Source: Cryptomeria japonica (taxonomy: Eukaryota; Streptophyta; Pinopsida; Cupressales; Cupressaceae). From it: 64,000 bases of DNA. The DNA lies in contig NC_081408.1 of assembly GCF_030272615.1 (NCBI RefSeq), positions 201,586,341 through 201,650,340 of the forward strand. Reading direction: 5' to 3'. The notes below the pieces were generated by a model that was not told the origin of the DNA, did not search any database, and was given only the letters and a program-made list of their open reading frames with translations. Position numbers and translations under genes: made by a program. Below, piece by piece: positions 1-12,200 of the stretch; positions within the stretch are counted from its first letter, which is position 1, and every line of letters begins with the position of its first letter.

Positions 1-693
1 ACCTTGCAATAACATGGTTCTTGCAGCTTCAACTATTGTTTTGTTCATCCTTTCTGTTATGCCATTTTGTTGTGGTGTCCTCAAAGTAGACATATGTCTC
101 TTTATACCCTGTTAATCACAATACTTAACAAATTCATCATATGTGAATTCACCTCCTCGGTATGATCTTAAACACTTCAAGTTCTTACCAGTTTCCTTCT
201 CAACCAGAGCTTTAAATTATTTAAATTTATAAAATGCTTATGATTTCTCTCTAAAAAATGTTACCCACGTCATTTTAGAATAGTCATCGATGAAGATTGT
301 GAAATACCTATCACCATAATAACTCTTTGTTCTCATAGGGCCACTGAGATTAGTATGTACCAAATCTAAAACATTCTCAGAGATACAATTCCTTCTCTTG
401 AAAGAAATAGAGGTCATCTTACTGATTTAACAATCTTTGCATATCACACTATCCAGTTTGACAAGTTGGGGTAATCCTCTTACAACACTTGACTTGCTTC
501 TCTTAACCAAATTATCAAAATTAACCTGACAACATCTTTTATTCCACAACCAATTGTCTTCCATTCTTGCAACCTGACAATTATTAACATTACTATTCAA
601 ATGGAAAAAGTTACCTCTAGTTTGCTTCCTAGTAGAAATCAGTTTACCATTACCTCCAAGCATTCTATAGACTCCACTCTTAAACTCAAGCAA
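1..693 (-). pseudogene. Copia-D pre-integrase and integrase core, decayed
   Basis: The minus-strand translation of 427-693 is a GAG-pre-integrase domain (WLWNKRCCQVNFDNL), normally a zinc-binding H-H-C-C module but here with Cys in place of the usual His. From 426 to 1 it continues into the integrase core. The first catalytic Asp is Asn (HTNLSGP for HTDLSGP), the second is Tyr (RSYRGGEF for RSD.GGEF), and the third-acid motif ends in ITERMN. Several stops interrupt it, including one at the pre-integrase/core junction. The enzyme would insert element cDNA into the genome; this copy cannot be active. It runs off the window edge before reverse transcriptase. Confidence 0.85.
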
Positions 694-711
694 ATAACCT
701 TTATCATTGAG

Positions 712-1038
712 CTAACCAACACTTAAAAGATTATGCTTAATATCAACCAAAAAAACATCATCAACATTACTCTTCCCATTTAGAGATATAGAACCTTTAC
801 CTTTTACCATGCAGGGAGAGTTATTTCCAAATCTAACAACATCTCCATCAAATTCATTAAAGGTTATGAACTTACTTTTATCTCCGGTCATGTGGTGTGA
901 GCAACCACCGTCTATAATCCATTCGTCATTATTCTCCATATGAGATACTAGTGCCTTTTCATCTAACAGTTCCTCCTTCATGGCTACAAACATAATTTCT
1001 TCATTGTCATCTTCTTCTTCCGACTCCTCATTGGTCAC
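712..1038 (-). pseudogene. Copia-D aspartic protease, active site altered
   Basis: The motif WIIDGGCSHHMTGD matches the copia retropepsin consensus WIIDSGCSHHMTG, with the catalytic DSG turned into DGG. The domain continues through GKGSISLNGKSNVDDVFLVD and KHNLLSVG, a typical copia arrangement. The protease would release Gag, IN, RT and RH from the polyprotein. An acidic linker (EESEEEDDNEE) precedes it and joins it to the Gag zinc knuckle upstream. A stop follows LLSVG where relatives read LLSVGQL, which fits a Gln codon turned into TAG. Confidence 0.85.
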
Positions 1039-1976
1039 ACCTTCATCTACTGCAACATAACAATTTTTCTTGCCCTTTCCTTTGAATCTTTTAAATTTTT
1101 ATTTCTTATTAGTGTTAGGGCAGCTAGCAGCAATATGACCAATTTTATTACAAGAGAAACACTTCAAAGGTAGCTTTCCTTTATACTTACCAGTGCCTCT
1201 TAGAAATCTCTTTGCTAACAGTACCTCAAGTTCCATCACTTGATCTTCATTGTCTTCATTTCCCCGATTACATCCATGACTTGTCCTGTACTCTTGATTT
1301 TGACATGTATCTTTTCCTTTTCTAGCAGATGAATCGGTAATAGAAGATTTAAAGCTAGATTCAGTAGATTTTGTTACACTATTGTCAAAACTATTTAACT
1401 AATAAGTTGTAAGCTTACCAATCAATGAATCAATAGTTACCTTATCCTTTGGAATAGATCTAAGTTCTTGGATTGCTGATACTTTTATAGCATACTGAGG
1501 TTGAGGAGTTCTGAGCATTTTAGTTACTATTGTATCATCTTCTATTTTACCTTCGACACTCTTTATGCCGCCAACAACTTCTTTGATTCTCTGACCATAC
1601 TGTGCAATATTCTATCCTTCAAGTATTCTCATGTCATCTAACTTTCCTCTCAAACTTTCTCTTTGTATCTTCGAACATGCTCATCTCCTCCATAGATTGT
1701 CTCTAAATTTTCCCAAACCTTGCTTGCAGTTTCCAATCCTTGAATATCAATATATTATGAATCAGATAAAGTAATTACAATAGCTTCTAGGGCTTGCATG
1801 TTATCTTGCTACTCTCTAAGTTCATCCGGTGTCAAGGGAGTAGTAGTAGGAGCAACATAAGTTATTTCAACTTGCTTCCAATATTGTGCACCAAGACCTT
1901 TAATGTAGATCTTCACTCTATCTTTCCAGATCTTGTAGTTATCCTTGTTGAACTTGGGATCCTCTTTCTTCATCAT
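1039..1976 (-). pseudogene. Copia-D Gag (UBN2-type) with intact CCHC knuckle
   Basis: On the minus strand two consecutive ATGs lie at 1971-1976, about 65 bp after the PBS, and open MMKKEDPKFNKDNYKIWKDR, the usual start of plant copia Gag. Downstream comes VWENLETIYGGDEHV, a typical UBN2 signature, and near 1115-1165 a CX2CX4HX4C knuckle, CFSCNKIGHIAASC, with all four ligands present. In-frame stops occur at RE*QD and SDS*YID. The protease is in another frame, so at least one indel lies between. Gag would assemble the particle and bind element RNA. Confidence 0.85.
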
Positions 1977-2036
1977 CTTGAATTCCTTAGAATCTTTTCC
2001 TCAAGTGGTTAGGATTTCTCCACATAGAGGATCAAA

Positions 2037-2050
2037 TTTGTGATACCAAT
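2037..2050 (-). other. Copia-D primer binding site
   Basis: On the minus strand ATTGGTATCACAAA directly follows the LTR. The first ten bases match the initiator-Met tRNA 3' end complement found in the other copia elements here (ATTGGTATCAGAGC), and the rest has diverged. Confidence 0.7.
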
Positions 2051-3733
2051 TGTTAATACTATGAGGATCTGGTTAATACTTAGAGGGGGGGTGAATCAGC
2101 ATTAAGACTAATTGAAAGTTTAACTCAGAAACAAACCTATATCAGATTTAAAACCATTTAACAAATATCTCAACTTCTTTAATCAAATCTAATAAACTCT
2201 TTATCATATTTTCTTAACACATTAATCAAATTATTTATTAATACTTACACCACCAAAGCAACCATATAAAGTTGATCATTTATCAACTCATTAACCTTAT
2301 CAATCAAATCCAATACTTTCTCAAACAACTCCTTATCAGTATCGGTAACCTCTGATAAACTTGTATTAAAATATCATAACTGATGTCTTAGAAATAATGC
2401 ATGAAATGAAACATAAACAAGAACATCACATGAAAAACATTCCACACATGAAAACCATAATATTTTGAGGTGGAAACCTAAATGGGAAAAACCACGGTGG
2501 GAATTTGGTACCCACAAGTATTTGTACTCTTTTGAAGTACACCCTGTCAAGAGATTAGCCTTGTTAGGAGCTTACAATATGCCTGATTAGGAGTCACCCA
2601 ATTAGGGGATTTTCCTTGTATCCCAGTTAGGAGCTTGATGATCTATTAGGACCAACCTCGTGAGAGGATTTAACACTCTTTTGAGAGCTGCCTTGTTAGG
2701 GGACTTAAATGATTAAAGCTTGTTAGGAACTACCCAGTTAAGGAATTTAACGTGCTGCAATTGTTAGGGAACAACAGTAAGAAAATGATTTGTTTACTTG
2801 CACTTTCCTACTTGCTTGATCATATCTAGTTATACACAACACTCTCCAACTCTCAGGAAGATCTCACACTTCTCTTGGATGGCTTAACACAATCTCTAAG
2901 ACCACCGACACAATAAACATCAACTATGTCATCCTAAATAGCCATCTAAACTAGGTCAGCCACAAAATTATAATTACATCATTTATTTATAATTCAAATC
3001 ATAAGAGATCATCATAGATCATTATACAAATCATTACAAAAAATTACAATGCAATATCAACTGTTGGTTGATCATAACCCATCACAGAAATCTGATCCGT
3101 ATCCTCCAAACACTGTACCAAACATTTTGTTGATTCCCAAGAAATATTTTATTGAATCAAGCCAAAACAACAATTAAATCTTTCACATGGGTTGTGTCGT
3201 GTTACCAAATTTATGTAGACTCACCGTCGATCATCGTCATAACAAAAATCATTACCAGTTTTATGATTTCTTCACTGGTCTTAAACCTTACTAAAACCTT
3301 AGCAAAACTTCATTAGAAATTTGAAACATGCCTTCCGGTAATCTCCATAAGTTCCAGTTCCAGTCACATACACCTTTCCATGATACAGGTTCACCATCCA
3401 AACCTCAAATCACCAAACATTACCGATCGACTGATCCAATCAAAACAACTCTGCTTTACTAGTTAAAGTCCTATTTCACAGACTTTAGCTCACTCCCGGT
3501 AAACCCTATCTTTCGATAAAACAAATCACTTAGATGATAAAACAAAACATCAGAAACATCAAGAACATCATTTAACATAAGTTGCCATCAATGACAACAC
3601 AAATAACTGATCATGTCATCTAATCATAGAATATCAATCTCTTCATTAGAAATAGACTTCTATCCTTTAGCAATGCAGTCATCCATCGTCAACTGCATCA
3701 CCTCATCTACATCAGTTATACCAAATGCCAACA
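2051..3733 (-). repeat. Copia-D 5' LTR
   Basis: Begins TGTTAA at the PBS and ends GCCAACA at 3733, giving a TG...CA repeat of about 1.68 kb. It holds the two boxes shared by all copia-like LTRs in this window: the G tract with GTGAATCAG near 2085 (U5) and GGGAAAAACCACGGTGGGA near 2488. Between them and the far end lies a ladder of GTTAGGAGC and CAGTTAGG motifs (2540-2780). The outer end was placed from the CCAACA terminus common to the other LTRs. Confidence 0.7.
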
Positions 3734-4947
3734 TTTTTAACGTGGAAAACCAAATGGGAAAAACCACAGTGGGAATTGGTACCCATAAAATTTTTACTCT
3801 TTCAGAATGCGCCATGTTAAAGGCCTAGCTTAGTTAGGAGCTTTACAATAATGCCCGGTTAAGAGAAGACCCTGCTAGGAGTCAGCTGGTGAAGGGATTT
3901 TAACCTCAGCCTTGTTAGGAGCACTACCATGTTAGGAGTAACCTTTCTAGAGGAATAAAACCCAAATTAATGAGCCACCCGATGAACGGATTTACAAGAT
4001 CAGATCTATTAGGACCTACTCAATTAAGGGATTTTAATATTACTTCAATTATTAAGAAATAATAGATAAATGATATGATCAATGCACTCTCTTCTTGCTA
4101 GTACAGATCCATTTCAGCTCCAATCTACTTCTCACATGCAGACATGTCAATTTGGTTCGACACACTCTTCTTCTTTGATCACTGACACAAAATCTCTACT
4201 CAAACTAGACCTAAATAACCTTATCGACTAGGTCAGTTACATAGTCCTAACCTACAATGAATTTACATTATAGATCATATCAAATCATTACAAATTATTA
4301 TAACATCATACAGATCATTACAACAAATTTTAAGACAATTACAGTCATTGAATGATCATGACACATCATCGTACATCGATCTGATAAGTTGTCAAACCCT
4401 TATCACATTCTGCTAAGCACTTCATTGTTTCCCAAGAAATTCGATCCTTGTACATGCTTAAATGTAATCTTATCATCACACACAATTTCTGACATGTCAT
4501 CACTAAGTAATGAACATGATAAGATTCACCGCCAAACCATAAAACATCACCGGTTAAAGATCTTGTTGCCGGTTCTCAAACCCTACACTAAATATACAAC
4601 AGTCAATTACAAACATGACTTTGGGTTCTCAAAACATGATGTGGTTACAACCATAGAGTAATTACAATATCATAAGCATACATTCCAAACCAAAATATCT
4701 AACTCAACATGGATCTCTACCACAACCATCTCCTTCTCTGTTCCTGCTACTAGTTCACTGTCAACTTAGCAAACATTCCATTACCGGTTAGGCTAAACTT
4801 AGATAACTTAGATGATATACCAAACATAGACAAACATGATTTCCATCAATGACAACACAAATAACTAATCATCAAGCATCATATCATAGTTATATCATCA
4901 CCAACAGTCCTTTATCAGTACACCATCATCTTCATCAATTAAGCCAA
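3734..4947 (-). repeat. Second, partial Copia-D-type LTR copy
   Basis: From AACGTGGAAAACC onward this repeats 2463-3733 in the same order and orientation: the GGGAAAAACCACAGTGGGAATTGGTACCC box, the GTTAGGAGC ladder, then CATCAATGACAACACAAATAACT (here 4846, earlier 3588) and a final GCCAACA at 4941-4947. The first ~400 bp of the LTR, including the G tract next to the PBS, are missing. It is either a tandem duplication inside one long LTR or the remnant of an older LTR. Divergence from the first copy is clearly larger than between the LTR pairs elsewhere in the window. Confidence 0.6.
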
Positions 4948-5144
4948 CATATTCCATATCCAAAACCTGGGCCATACAAAATAGGACAATGGGTCATTTT
5001 GTGCATTCCAACAGTCCCTACATTCTTTTTTAGGCAACAAACATGGGTTTTCAGACAAACAGAGACAAACTTTTGGTTTTTTGAGAATCTTTTACACAAA
5101 ATTTGTCATTAGCAATAATTTTTACGCACATTTGTGGAGGTATA

Positions 5145-6471
5145 ATGGGGAGCAACAATCGTCAAAAGAAGAAACGTAAAAGAAAATTTTCAAAAGTTAA
5201 AATTGAAGCATATAGATAAATAGATAGAGAAAGTCATAGGAAGAGAAGACAAGGTATGTCAAATATTGGCGAAGCCTCTACAAATATTATTTCAAGTGAA
5301 GAGAAAATTGAATATGCAAATGTTGAGCATTATTGTGAAAATGAAAAGGAAAATGTAGATATCGATATTGGAAATGTTGAACATGATATTAAAATTGGGA
5401 ATGAAAATGTTGAAATTGATATTCAAAATGTTCGACATGATATTGAATTTGGAAATGAAAATGTTGAAATTAATATTCAAAATGTTCAACATGATATTGA
5501 ATTTAGAAATGGAAATGTGGGAATGAAAGTGAAAATGTTGGAATTGACATTAAAGGTGAAAATGTTGAACCAAGAGAACATTATGTATCACCAAATTACA
5601 TGAGAAATGTGGACCCTCCTATGGAAGAAAGTCAAATTCAAAATTAAAGACCTTCAAGAACCCCAAAATAGTTACTTGAAATTGATGACAGAATTATAGA
5701 CAATCTTGAAGGGAAGAGGTCAACACAAACCATTCAATTGTGGGCTACACATCTTTTGAACCAGTATTTTACCAATAAGACATTGACCGAGCAATGCCAA
5801 CTTTTTGTACAATTACTAAAGATGCACAAGATGAGATCTTTGCTAGCGAAATTGAAGATTCATGTGAACAAGAATATAGAGAAAAGTTATATTATTGTGA
5901 AAAATCTTTTTAATTCTCGGAGAGTGATTACAACCTCCTTAGTAAGCCATCATTTGAGAAATGATCACTTTATGAGACAAACTTTTGTTGATTTGAACAT
6001 AAATCGTAAAACTTTGTATAGAGCACTTTCAAGAAGAGAAAGACTCGACAATCCTCTTCAAAATGATACATAGGAATTTCATAAGAGGCTTCAACAGGTT
6101 GATAAGAAGTTGACTGATAATGTAAAGAGGAAATTCAATAATTTTGGCACTCTACCTCTAGAGTATCACCCAATGTAAAGGATGTTTTAAAGTCAAGAAT
6201 TGGCAATTCAGATCGCACACCACATCCTAAACATTTCTCAAAATCAAGCCAAACAATGTTGTACAATTTTTTTTGTGAAGCACATCCTACTTTCCAAATC
6301 TCACAGAGGGCTTTTGAATCTTTGAAGCCATTTTATTGTGTACCTATTAAGATTCATAATAGTTGTTGTTCCAAATACCATGTGGAGTTCTCAATGTACC
6401 ATGAACTATTATGCCATATTTGTTCTACTTTGCATATTAACAAAATGTTGTATAAGTGTTGTGCAATGTAA
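5145..6471 (+). pseudogene. Unrecognised transposon-like gene, decayed
   Basis: I do not recognise this gene. The ATG at 5145 opens MGSNNRQKKKRKRKF, a basic N-terminus, followed by an imperfect repeat with NVEIDIQNVRHDIEFGNE-like units (about 5330-5540). After a frameshift near 5515 the second frame reads DDRIIDNLEGKRSTQTIQLW and continues to 6073 through SHHLRNDHF and RRERLDNPLQNDT. After another shift, 6256-6471 reads EAHPTFQISQRAFESLKPFY and then HNSCCSKYHVEF, a Cys/His cluster that looks metal-binding. Internal stops mostly replace probable Gln (RTPK*LL, QNDT*EF). The basic start and Cys/His end suggest a nucleic-acid-binding, transposon-encoded protein, but I cannot assign a superfamily. 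It sits directly upstream of the ~358 bp tandem repeats. Confidence 0.5.
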
Positions 6472-6559
6472 CTTCTGAGATCATCGAGAGACTTGCTAGA
6501 TCTATTTTTATGTCACCTCTATGTGTAATTATGATTATGTTAGAAATAATATAGTTCAA

Positions 6560-8032
6560 TTTATAGATAATATAGTTTTTTCCACCAAGAGTTTGCTTCC
6601 AGAATGAATGGAACTAAAATTTGGCTCCATTGCAACTTTTCATTGAATGCCTCCGATGATTTTTGCATCAACAAAAAACATCTCTGCCCTAGCAAAACTA
6701 CTCTGATTCTTGAAAATATGAGATGATAGTGTAGAGTGGCCTCACGTGACCTTGTAGGTTCAAACATATCATTTACAAGTGTCACAAATTCTAAGAAACA
6801 ACTTGTCAAAGTTTGACAATAAGTTGCACTTAGGGTGCTCAAGGGACGACGATGCTAGGGTATGGCACTGAGATTTTGATCTAGTTGGGAGGAAAAAATG
6901 GAGAATTACTATGGTAAAAACACCTAACCAGATGTGTTGGCACCAAGGGTTCATGCCCACGACCAACAAAATGAGAATTAGGCTTTGTTGCAACTTTTCA
7001 TTGAATGCCTCTTATGATTTTTGCGTTAACAAAATAATCAATGCCCTAGGAAAACCGCTCCAAATCTTAAAAATCCAAGACATACTATTATAGAGGGGCC
7101 TCACATGACCTTGTAGGTTTGGAAGGATCATTTGCAAGTGCCATGGATTTTGAGAAACAACCTATCAAAATTTGACAATTTTTCGAACTTAGAGAACTCA
7201 AGACACAATGCTACTAGGGTATGGTACTCAACATTCGACCGAGTTGGGAGGCAAAAAGGGACCATTCCTAGGGTAAAACCACCTAATCATACATTTTGGT
7301 GTTGAGTGTTTGCATCCACAATGAACAAAATGAGAATTAGGCTCCATTGTAGCTTTTCATTGAATGCCTTTGATGACTTTTATGTCAACAAAAACATCAT
7401 TTTTCTAGAAAAACTACTCTAAATATTGAAAATCTCACATAGGCTATGGTAGAGGGGCCTAACGTGATCCTGAAGGTTTAGATGAATATGGATTCTGCAA
7501 AATATCCTATCAAAGTTTGATAATTTTTTGCACTTAGGTTGCTTAAGGGATAATGCTGCTAGGGTATGGCACTGAGTGTTCGATCAAGTTGGGAGGTAAA
7601 ATAGGAGCATACCTAGGGTAAAACTACCTAACTATAAGTGTTTGCATAGATGGTTCATTCCCATGACAAACAAAATGAGAATTAGGCTCTGTTGTGATTT
7701 TTCATTGAATGCCTCTGACCATTTTTGCATCAACGAAAAAATCATTGCCCTAGGAAAACCACTCTAACTCTTGAAAATCTGAGATAGAATATTGTATAGG
7801 GGCCTCACATGACCTTGTAGGTCCAAAGAGAGAATTTGCAAGTACCATGGACTGTGAGAAATATCCTATCAAATTCTGATAATTTTCCGCACTTAAGGCG
7901 CTAAAGGGATGGTGCTGCTACAATATGACACTCAACATTTGACCAAATTTGAAGGCAAATTAGGATAATGCCTAGGGAAAAACAACCTAACTAGATTTGT
8001 TGACATTGATAGTTTGCACCCATGATGAATCA
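6560..8032. repeat. ~358 bp tandem repeat array, left part
   Basis: About four units. The anchor TTTTCATTGAATGCC falls at 6637, 6995, 7354 and 7699, so the period is 345-359 bp. Each unit carries ATGAGAATTAGGCTC (or a variant), CCTAGGAAAACCACTC, GGGGCCTCACATGACCTTGTAGG and GCTAGGGTATGGCACTGAG. Units differ by roughly 15-20% by eye, so the array is old. It shows no convincing ORF of its own. N1 is inserted at 8033 and the array resumes at 15887. Confidence 0.85.
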
Positions 8033-9003
8033 TGTTGGAATCCAATAACACTGAGAGCGGGGGGGTGAATCAGTGTTCTACCAATAATGTTAGATTTGAA
8101 CTTATTGTTTATAAACTGGTTAACAATAAATATAAATAAAGTGAATATACCAAATAACACATAGGAAGCAACACCATAACACCAATATTTATATGTGGAA
8201 AATGTTGCAAAGGGAAAAACCATGGTGGGTCTGATAACCACAATATCTATATACTTGGTCAAGGTATACAAATATTACATTGAGGGGATTGCACATGCAA
8301 TCAGGCCAACCGCCTAGAGCTCACTGCTCAAATAGAAGTCTCACTGACTTACACAGTATTACAAGATGATTATAAACAAAAATGAACTCATAATATGCAT
8401 CTAATCCATGCTAGATAAGTTCCGGTTTAAGCTCTGTTAGCCCTCACTATGTACCGGTTTTGTTGATGCTCCGTTCTACTTTGTTTGGCTACTGCTTTAC
8501 ACTGTGCACATGAAACTGCACATAAGCGCCTCTTTTCACTAACCAAAGAGAATATTATAAATCTCTAAAAGATTCACAGCTAAAATCGCATACCATAAAA
8601 TGTTTAATCCATCGCTTAAATGATCTCCTTAAATACCCTTCTAACTTTTCACCATGTCGGCTTCAATGAAAAATATAATCCTATGGGCTGCTACATCACA
8701 TGGTATTTCATACATAATCCCAATGACCATGTCGGCCTACATACTCTACCAAAAATTCCTTGACATAAATTATCGAGGCCACAAGATCTCTTAGTTGGGT
8801 CCTATCCATAACCGGGTTCCAAATTCATGTTACCATGATTAGGACTTAACTGGTTGAGTGTAGTGAATGTCGGTTAAACCAAACAAGGAAAAGTGATAAA
8901 TCAATGAATCCAAATAGAGAATATTTACACTTGGAGATGATTTTCCATCAATGACAACCAAAAATTCCATTAACCCCTATCGGATGAGTGTCAATTGCCA
9001 ACA
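8033..9003 (-). repeat. N1 3' LTR
   Basis: Starts TGTTGGAATCC and ends GCCAACA, 971 bp. It pairs with 14894-15886 at roughly 90% by eye, sharing the G tract with GTGAATCAGTGTTCTA, the GGGAAAAACCATGGTGGG box, the CTCACTGCTCAAATAGAAGTC stretch and the CATCAATGACAAC end. On the minus strand GGGTATTTAAGGAG near 8628-8641 is a possible TATA region. Confidence 0.9.
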
Positions 9004-9229
9004 ATCTTCCCCTTTGGCATTGATGGCAACACTCATGTGAAAAATGATGTTGTCACTCAATTTGCCTTTGAATCTGCACATCCTAACCTATACATGAATC
9101 TGCTATATACATCTAATACTCCCCCTAAGTAATATATACATTTTTTGAATTTATTCCTCCCCCTTTGACATCAATGACAAAGCGGGGTGCCCACAAAGAA
9201 TTCTATACATCTATAAACACATGTCAGTT
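9004..9229 (-). other. N1 polypurine tract and 3' untranslated region
   Basis: Next to the 3' LTR the minus strand reads CATCAATGCCAAAGGGGAAG followed by AT, a clear plus-strand primer site. A second pyrimidine-rich tract (CTCCCCCTTTGACATCAATG, near 9158-9177) and CTCCCCCTAAG near 9120 are similar. No coding sense is visible. Confidence 0.8.
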
Positions 9230-12200
9230 CTATACAAGTTTCCAAATATCTGCATACAAAGACATCAAAAATGAAAAGTAAGTATCCCAGCCTTGCTTAA
9301 GAGAGTCAAGAATGGAGGTAAATTCATTCAAGTGACTAGCATAATATTCAATTGCTTCTGATGTAGTGGGATCCTCCTTCTGCATATTAGAAATACATTA
9401 TGTCTTATGAAATAACAAAGTATCCAACCAGGAACCAATGAGATTCTGGAGCTCATTTGCTCATTTTATTATATTGTCCTTTTCCTTCTCTAATTTAAAA
9501 ATTTGATCCATGACTACCAAAATTGGACCATCTAAAGAACTGGTTAGGCTAACTGTTGGGTTGTAAGAGTTAGAAATCTGAATCATATTATTCCTATAGT
9601 TTGACAGTTGCCTGTCTATAAGGGTTGTGAGCTTAGAAAAATCTAGACAAGTGTTCTATACTTTACCTCCCTCGGCCAATGTTGCATCAATGAATTGCAA
9701 GCAAGTTTGGAGTTTCCCCTTTTCAAACTTAATCATTTGCAAAAATATATGTTTCTTGGCCTCAACAAATTTTTATTTAGCCTCAGTTAATGAAATTTTG
9801 AGTAAAGAATCATAATGCTTAGGAAAAAAATTAATAATCTCCTCCAATTTTCCAGATGAGCTTGCACTCTCTTGAACTTGGAACTCAGGTACCAACCAGT
9901 TCAAAACTTCAAAACTATGTTTAATTAATTCTTTGTCTTTTGACTCCTCCTGAGCCAACTCTTGGGTTGCTTGAGCTTGGAGTGCTGCTGCTGCCAAAAT
10001 TTTCTCTACGAAAGATATTTTGTGGTATGTCTTGTCAAAACTGATAGAAAATTGTGACAAAATTCCTTTGGCTATGGTTGAAGTGTCAATTGCCAAGCCG
10101 AAAGAGAGGTTTGTCACAGTTTCCTTGCCCTTGTCTACCACAGAGGTATCCTTAAAATCCTTTATTTCTTGTACACCGGTGGTTTCACCACTTAGTTCCC
10201 TATTGAGATCATGTACATCCTCTATATCTTTACTATATGTACCCTTATCTATATTTTCCTCTATATCATGTACATTGTTTGTTGGGGTATCTTCTGCTGC
10301 AAAATTTGACTCAATAGTTGGTACAGTGGTATCTGGTGGAGTGTTGGCCGGTTGATCTATATTTACACTTTGTTCCTCTATTAATGTGAGTTTCTTATCC
10401 CCTGGTAACTATATATTCTGAGACTGTACAAAACTAGGGCTGAATTCATATCCCAAACTTACAAGAATTCTCACCCAAATGTCTATTGTTTCCTTCTGGA
10501 TCTCTTCAAACCTTTCCAACAATAGATTATTTATTATGTGCTTTGGATTAAATTCAGATGAGCTGGTTCTATTTATTAAATATTCCATCTTTGGAGGGGT
10601 TAATGTTGGACAGAGATTGACCAATTTTATTTCTATTATTTGCTAGTCCAGAGTTTGAGCATGTAATTTCCTAGCCTCTATCTTATCATACAACTCCTTA
10701 CGAAAAAATTTCTCTAAGTCAATCAATGCTCTACTAGAAGAATCAAGATATAAAATAATAGCTTCCTCAATCTACTTTTTATCCTTCTCATCAAACTCAT
10801 CAAAGAATGTAGGAATGTTGTCTAAATTACCATCATTAATAATTTGATCAATTAAGTCTTGAGCATCCAATTTATTCTTACCGGTTTGTCTCTTGGCTTC
10901 CGGTTTGGGTTGCTCATCAGATTTGGGCTTACGTTTATGCACAATGGTAATTTTGGGTTTTCGAGGAGGCTCCTTAGTTGGTTCTTTCCTTTTCTCTTCC
11001 TTCTTCTCCCTCACTACCCTTTTAAAAATACCTTTCTTCTTTGGAACTTCCTTGATGTCTTCATCTGATTTTATTTCCTCATAAGAGATTGTCATATATT
11101 GTTGGGTTGCCTTTTGTTTTCTCTTTGTTGACTTGACCAGTTTAGGACTAGTAGGCTCAGCTAAAGATGCTTTTGGTTGCTTGGTAGTCTTAGTAGATAT
11201 TAGGACAACATTGGTAGTGGCTTGAGCTGTTAGGATTCCCAAAGATACTGAGAGAGGGGGGTGAATTAGTATCTTGCCAGTTAACAACTTTTCTAATCTT
11301 ATTAAACAAATTGTATTCCAAAATAGTGTACCGATAAACCAGAAATAATGCAGTAAATAAGATCAATAACCACAACATAGAAAGCACACCATAACACAAT
11401 ATTTTTAACAAGGGAACCCAGTATGGGAAAAACCTCAGTGGGATTTGTGACCCACAATATTCACTCACTGGCCAATAAATGAATATTACTTACAATAGGG
11501 GCCTGCACATGCAGAAAGGCCAACTCCCTAAAGCTCACTACTTAAATACAAAAAAGGAAGTCTCACTGACTTACAAAAATGGATTATGCAAATCCAATAT
11601 CATGTATTGCTTCAGTTCAGCATCTTCTATGCCAGGTTCAGTACCGGTTTAAGCTCATACAACTTCCATAAACCTTATTCCAAAATCTGCCTTAATATTC
11701 GCATGATCGTATCTACCTATTACATTCCACTTCCTTGCTTACTTACTTACACAAATGATCCTACAAGATCTCATACTTATATGAGTCCTATTACAATTCA
11801 CCTTGTTGGCTTACAAAAAGATTTAATAATTAAATACAAAATAAAATCCTATCAGCTGGGGTGTCAATAATCATCGTTGCTGGTGTCGGTGCTAGTGCCT
11901 GTGTTGGTGCCTGCCGATGCCATAAGATTGTAAGGTTACCATCAATGACAATACCTTCAATCACCTACAATTTCTCATTGGAGTGTGCATTTGCTAACAT
12001 GGGCTACCTTCCTGGCTTCCCTTTCTTCCTTTCTTTTTTGTTTCATTTCTTCTTTCCTCCGAGATTCAAGGATTTTTAATTTTTGTTCTATTTCTTCCCT
12101 ATCATGCCCTTCACTTATTAGAGTTTCAGTTGCAACCTTAGTCATCTTCTTCCTGATAGCCGATGCAACCTATTCTTGGTGAACTTTTAGACCTTTTTCC

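Larger units (their letters stand above)
1..3733 (-). mobile_element. Copia-D: Ty1/copia retrotransposon, 5' part only
   Basis: A minus-strand Ty1/copia element whose 3' half lies beyond base 1. Read on the minus strand it runs LTR (2051-3733), Met-tRNA-like PBS, gag, protease, pre-integrase domain and the first two thirds of the integrase. The order PR-IN ahead of RT is diagnostic of copia rather than gypsy. The reading frame changes between gag and protease, several stops are present and two integrase catalytic acids are replaced, so the copy is dead. A second partial LTR copy lies directly beyond the LTR (3734-4947). The target duplication cannot be read because the other end is missing. 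Confidence 0.9.

Noticed and set aside
10859-11084. Plus-strand ORFs rich in Phe and Leu
   Set aside because: Complement of the Lys-rich part of N1 ORF2.
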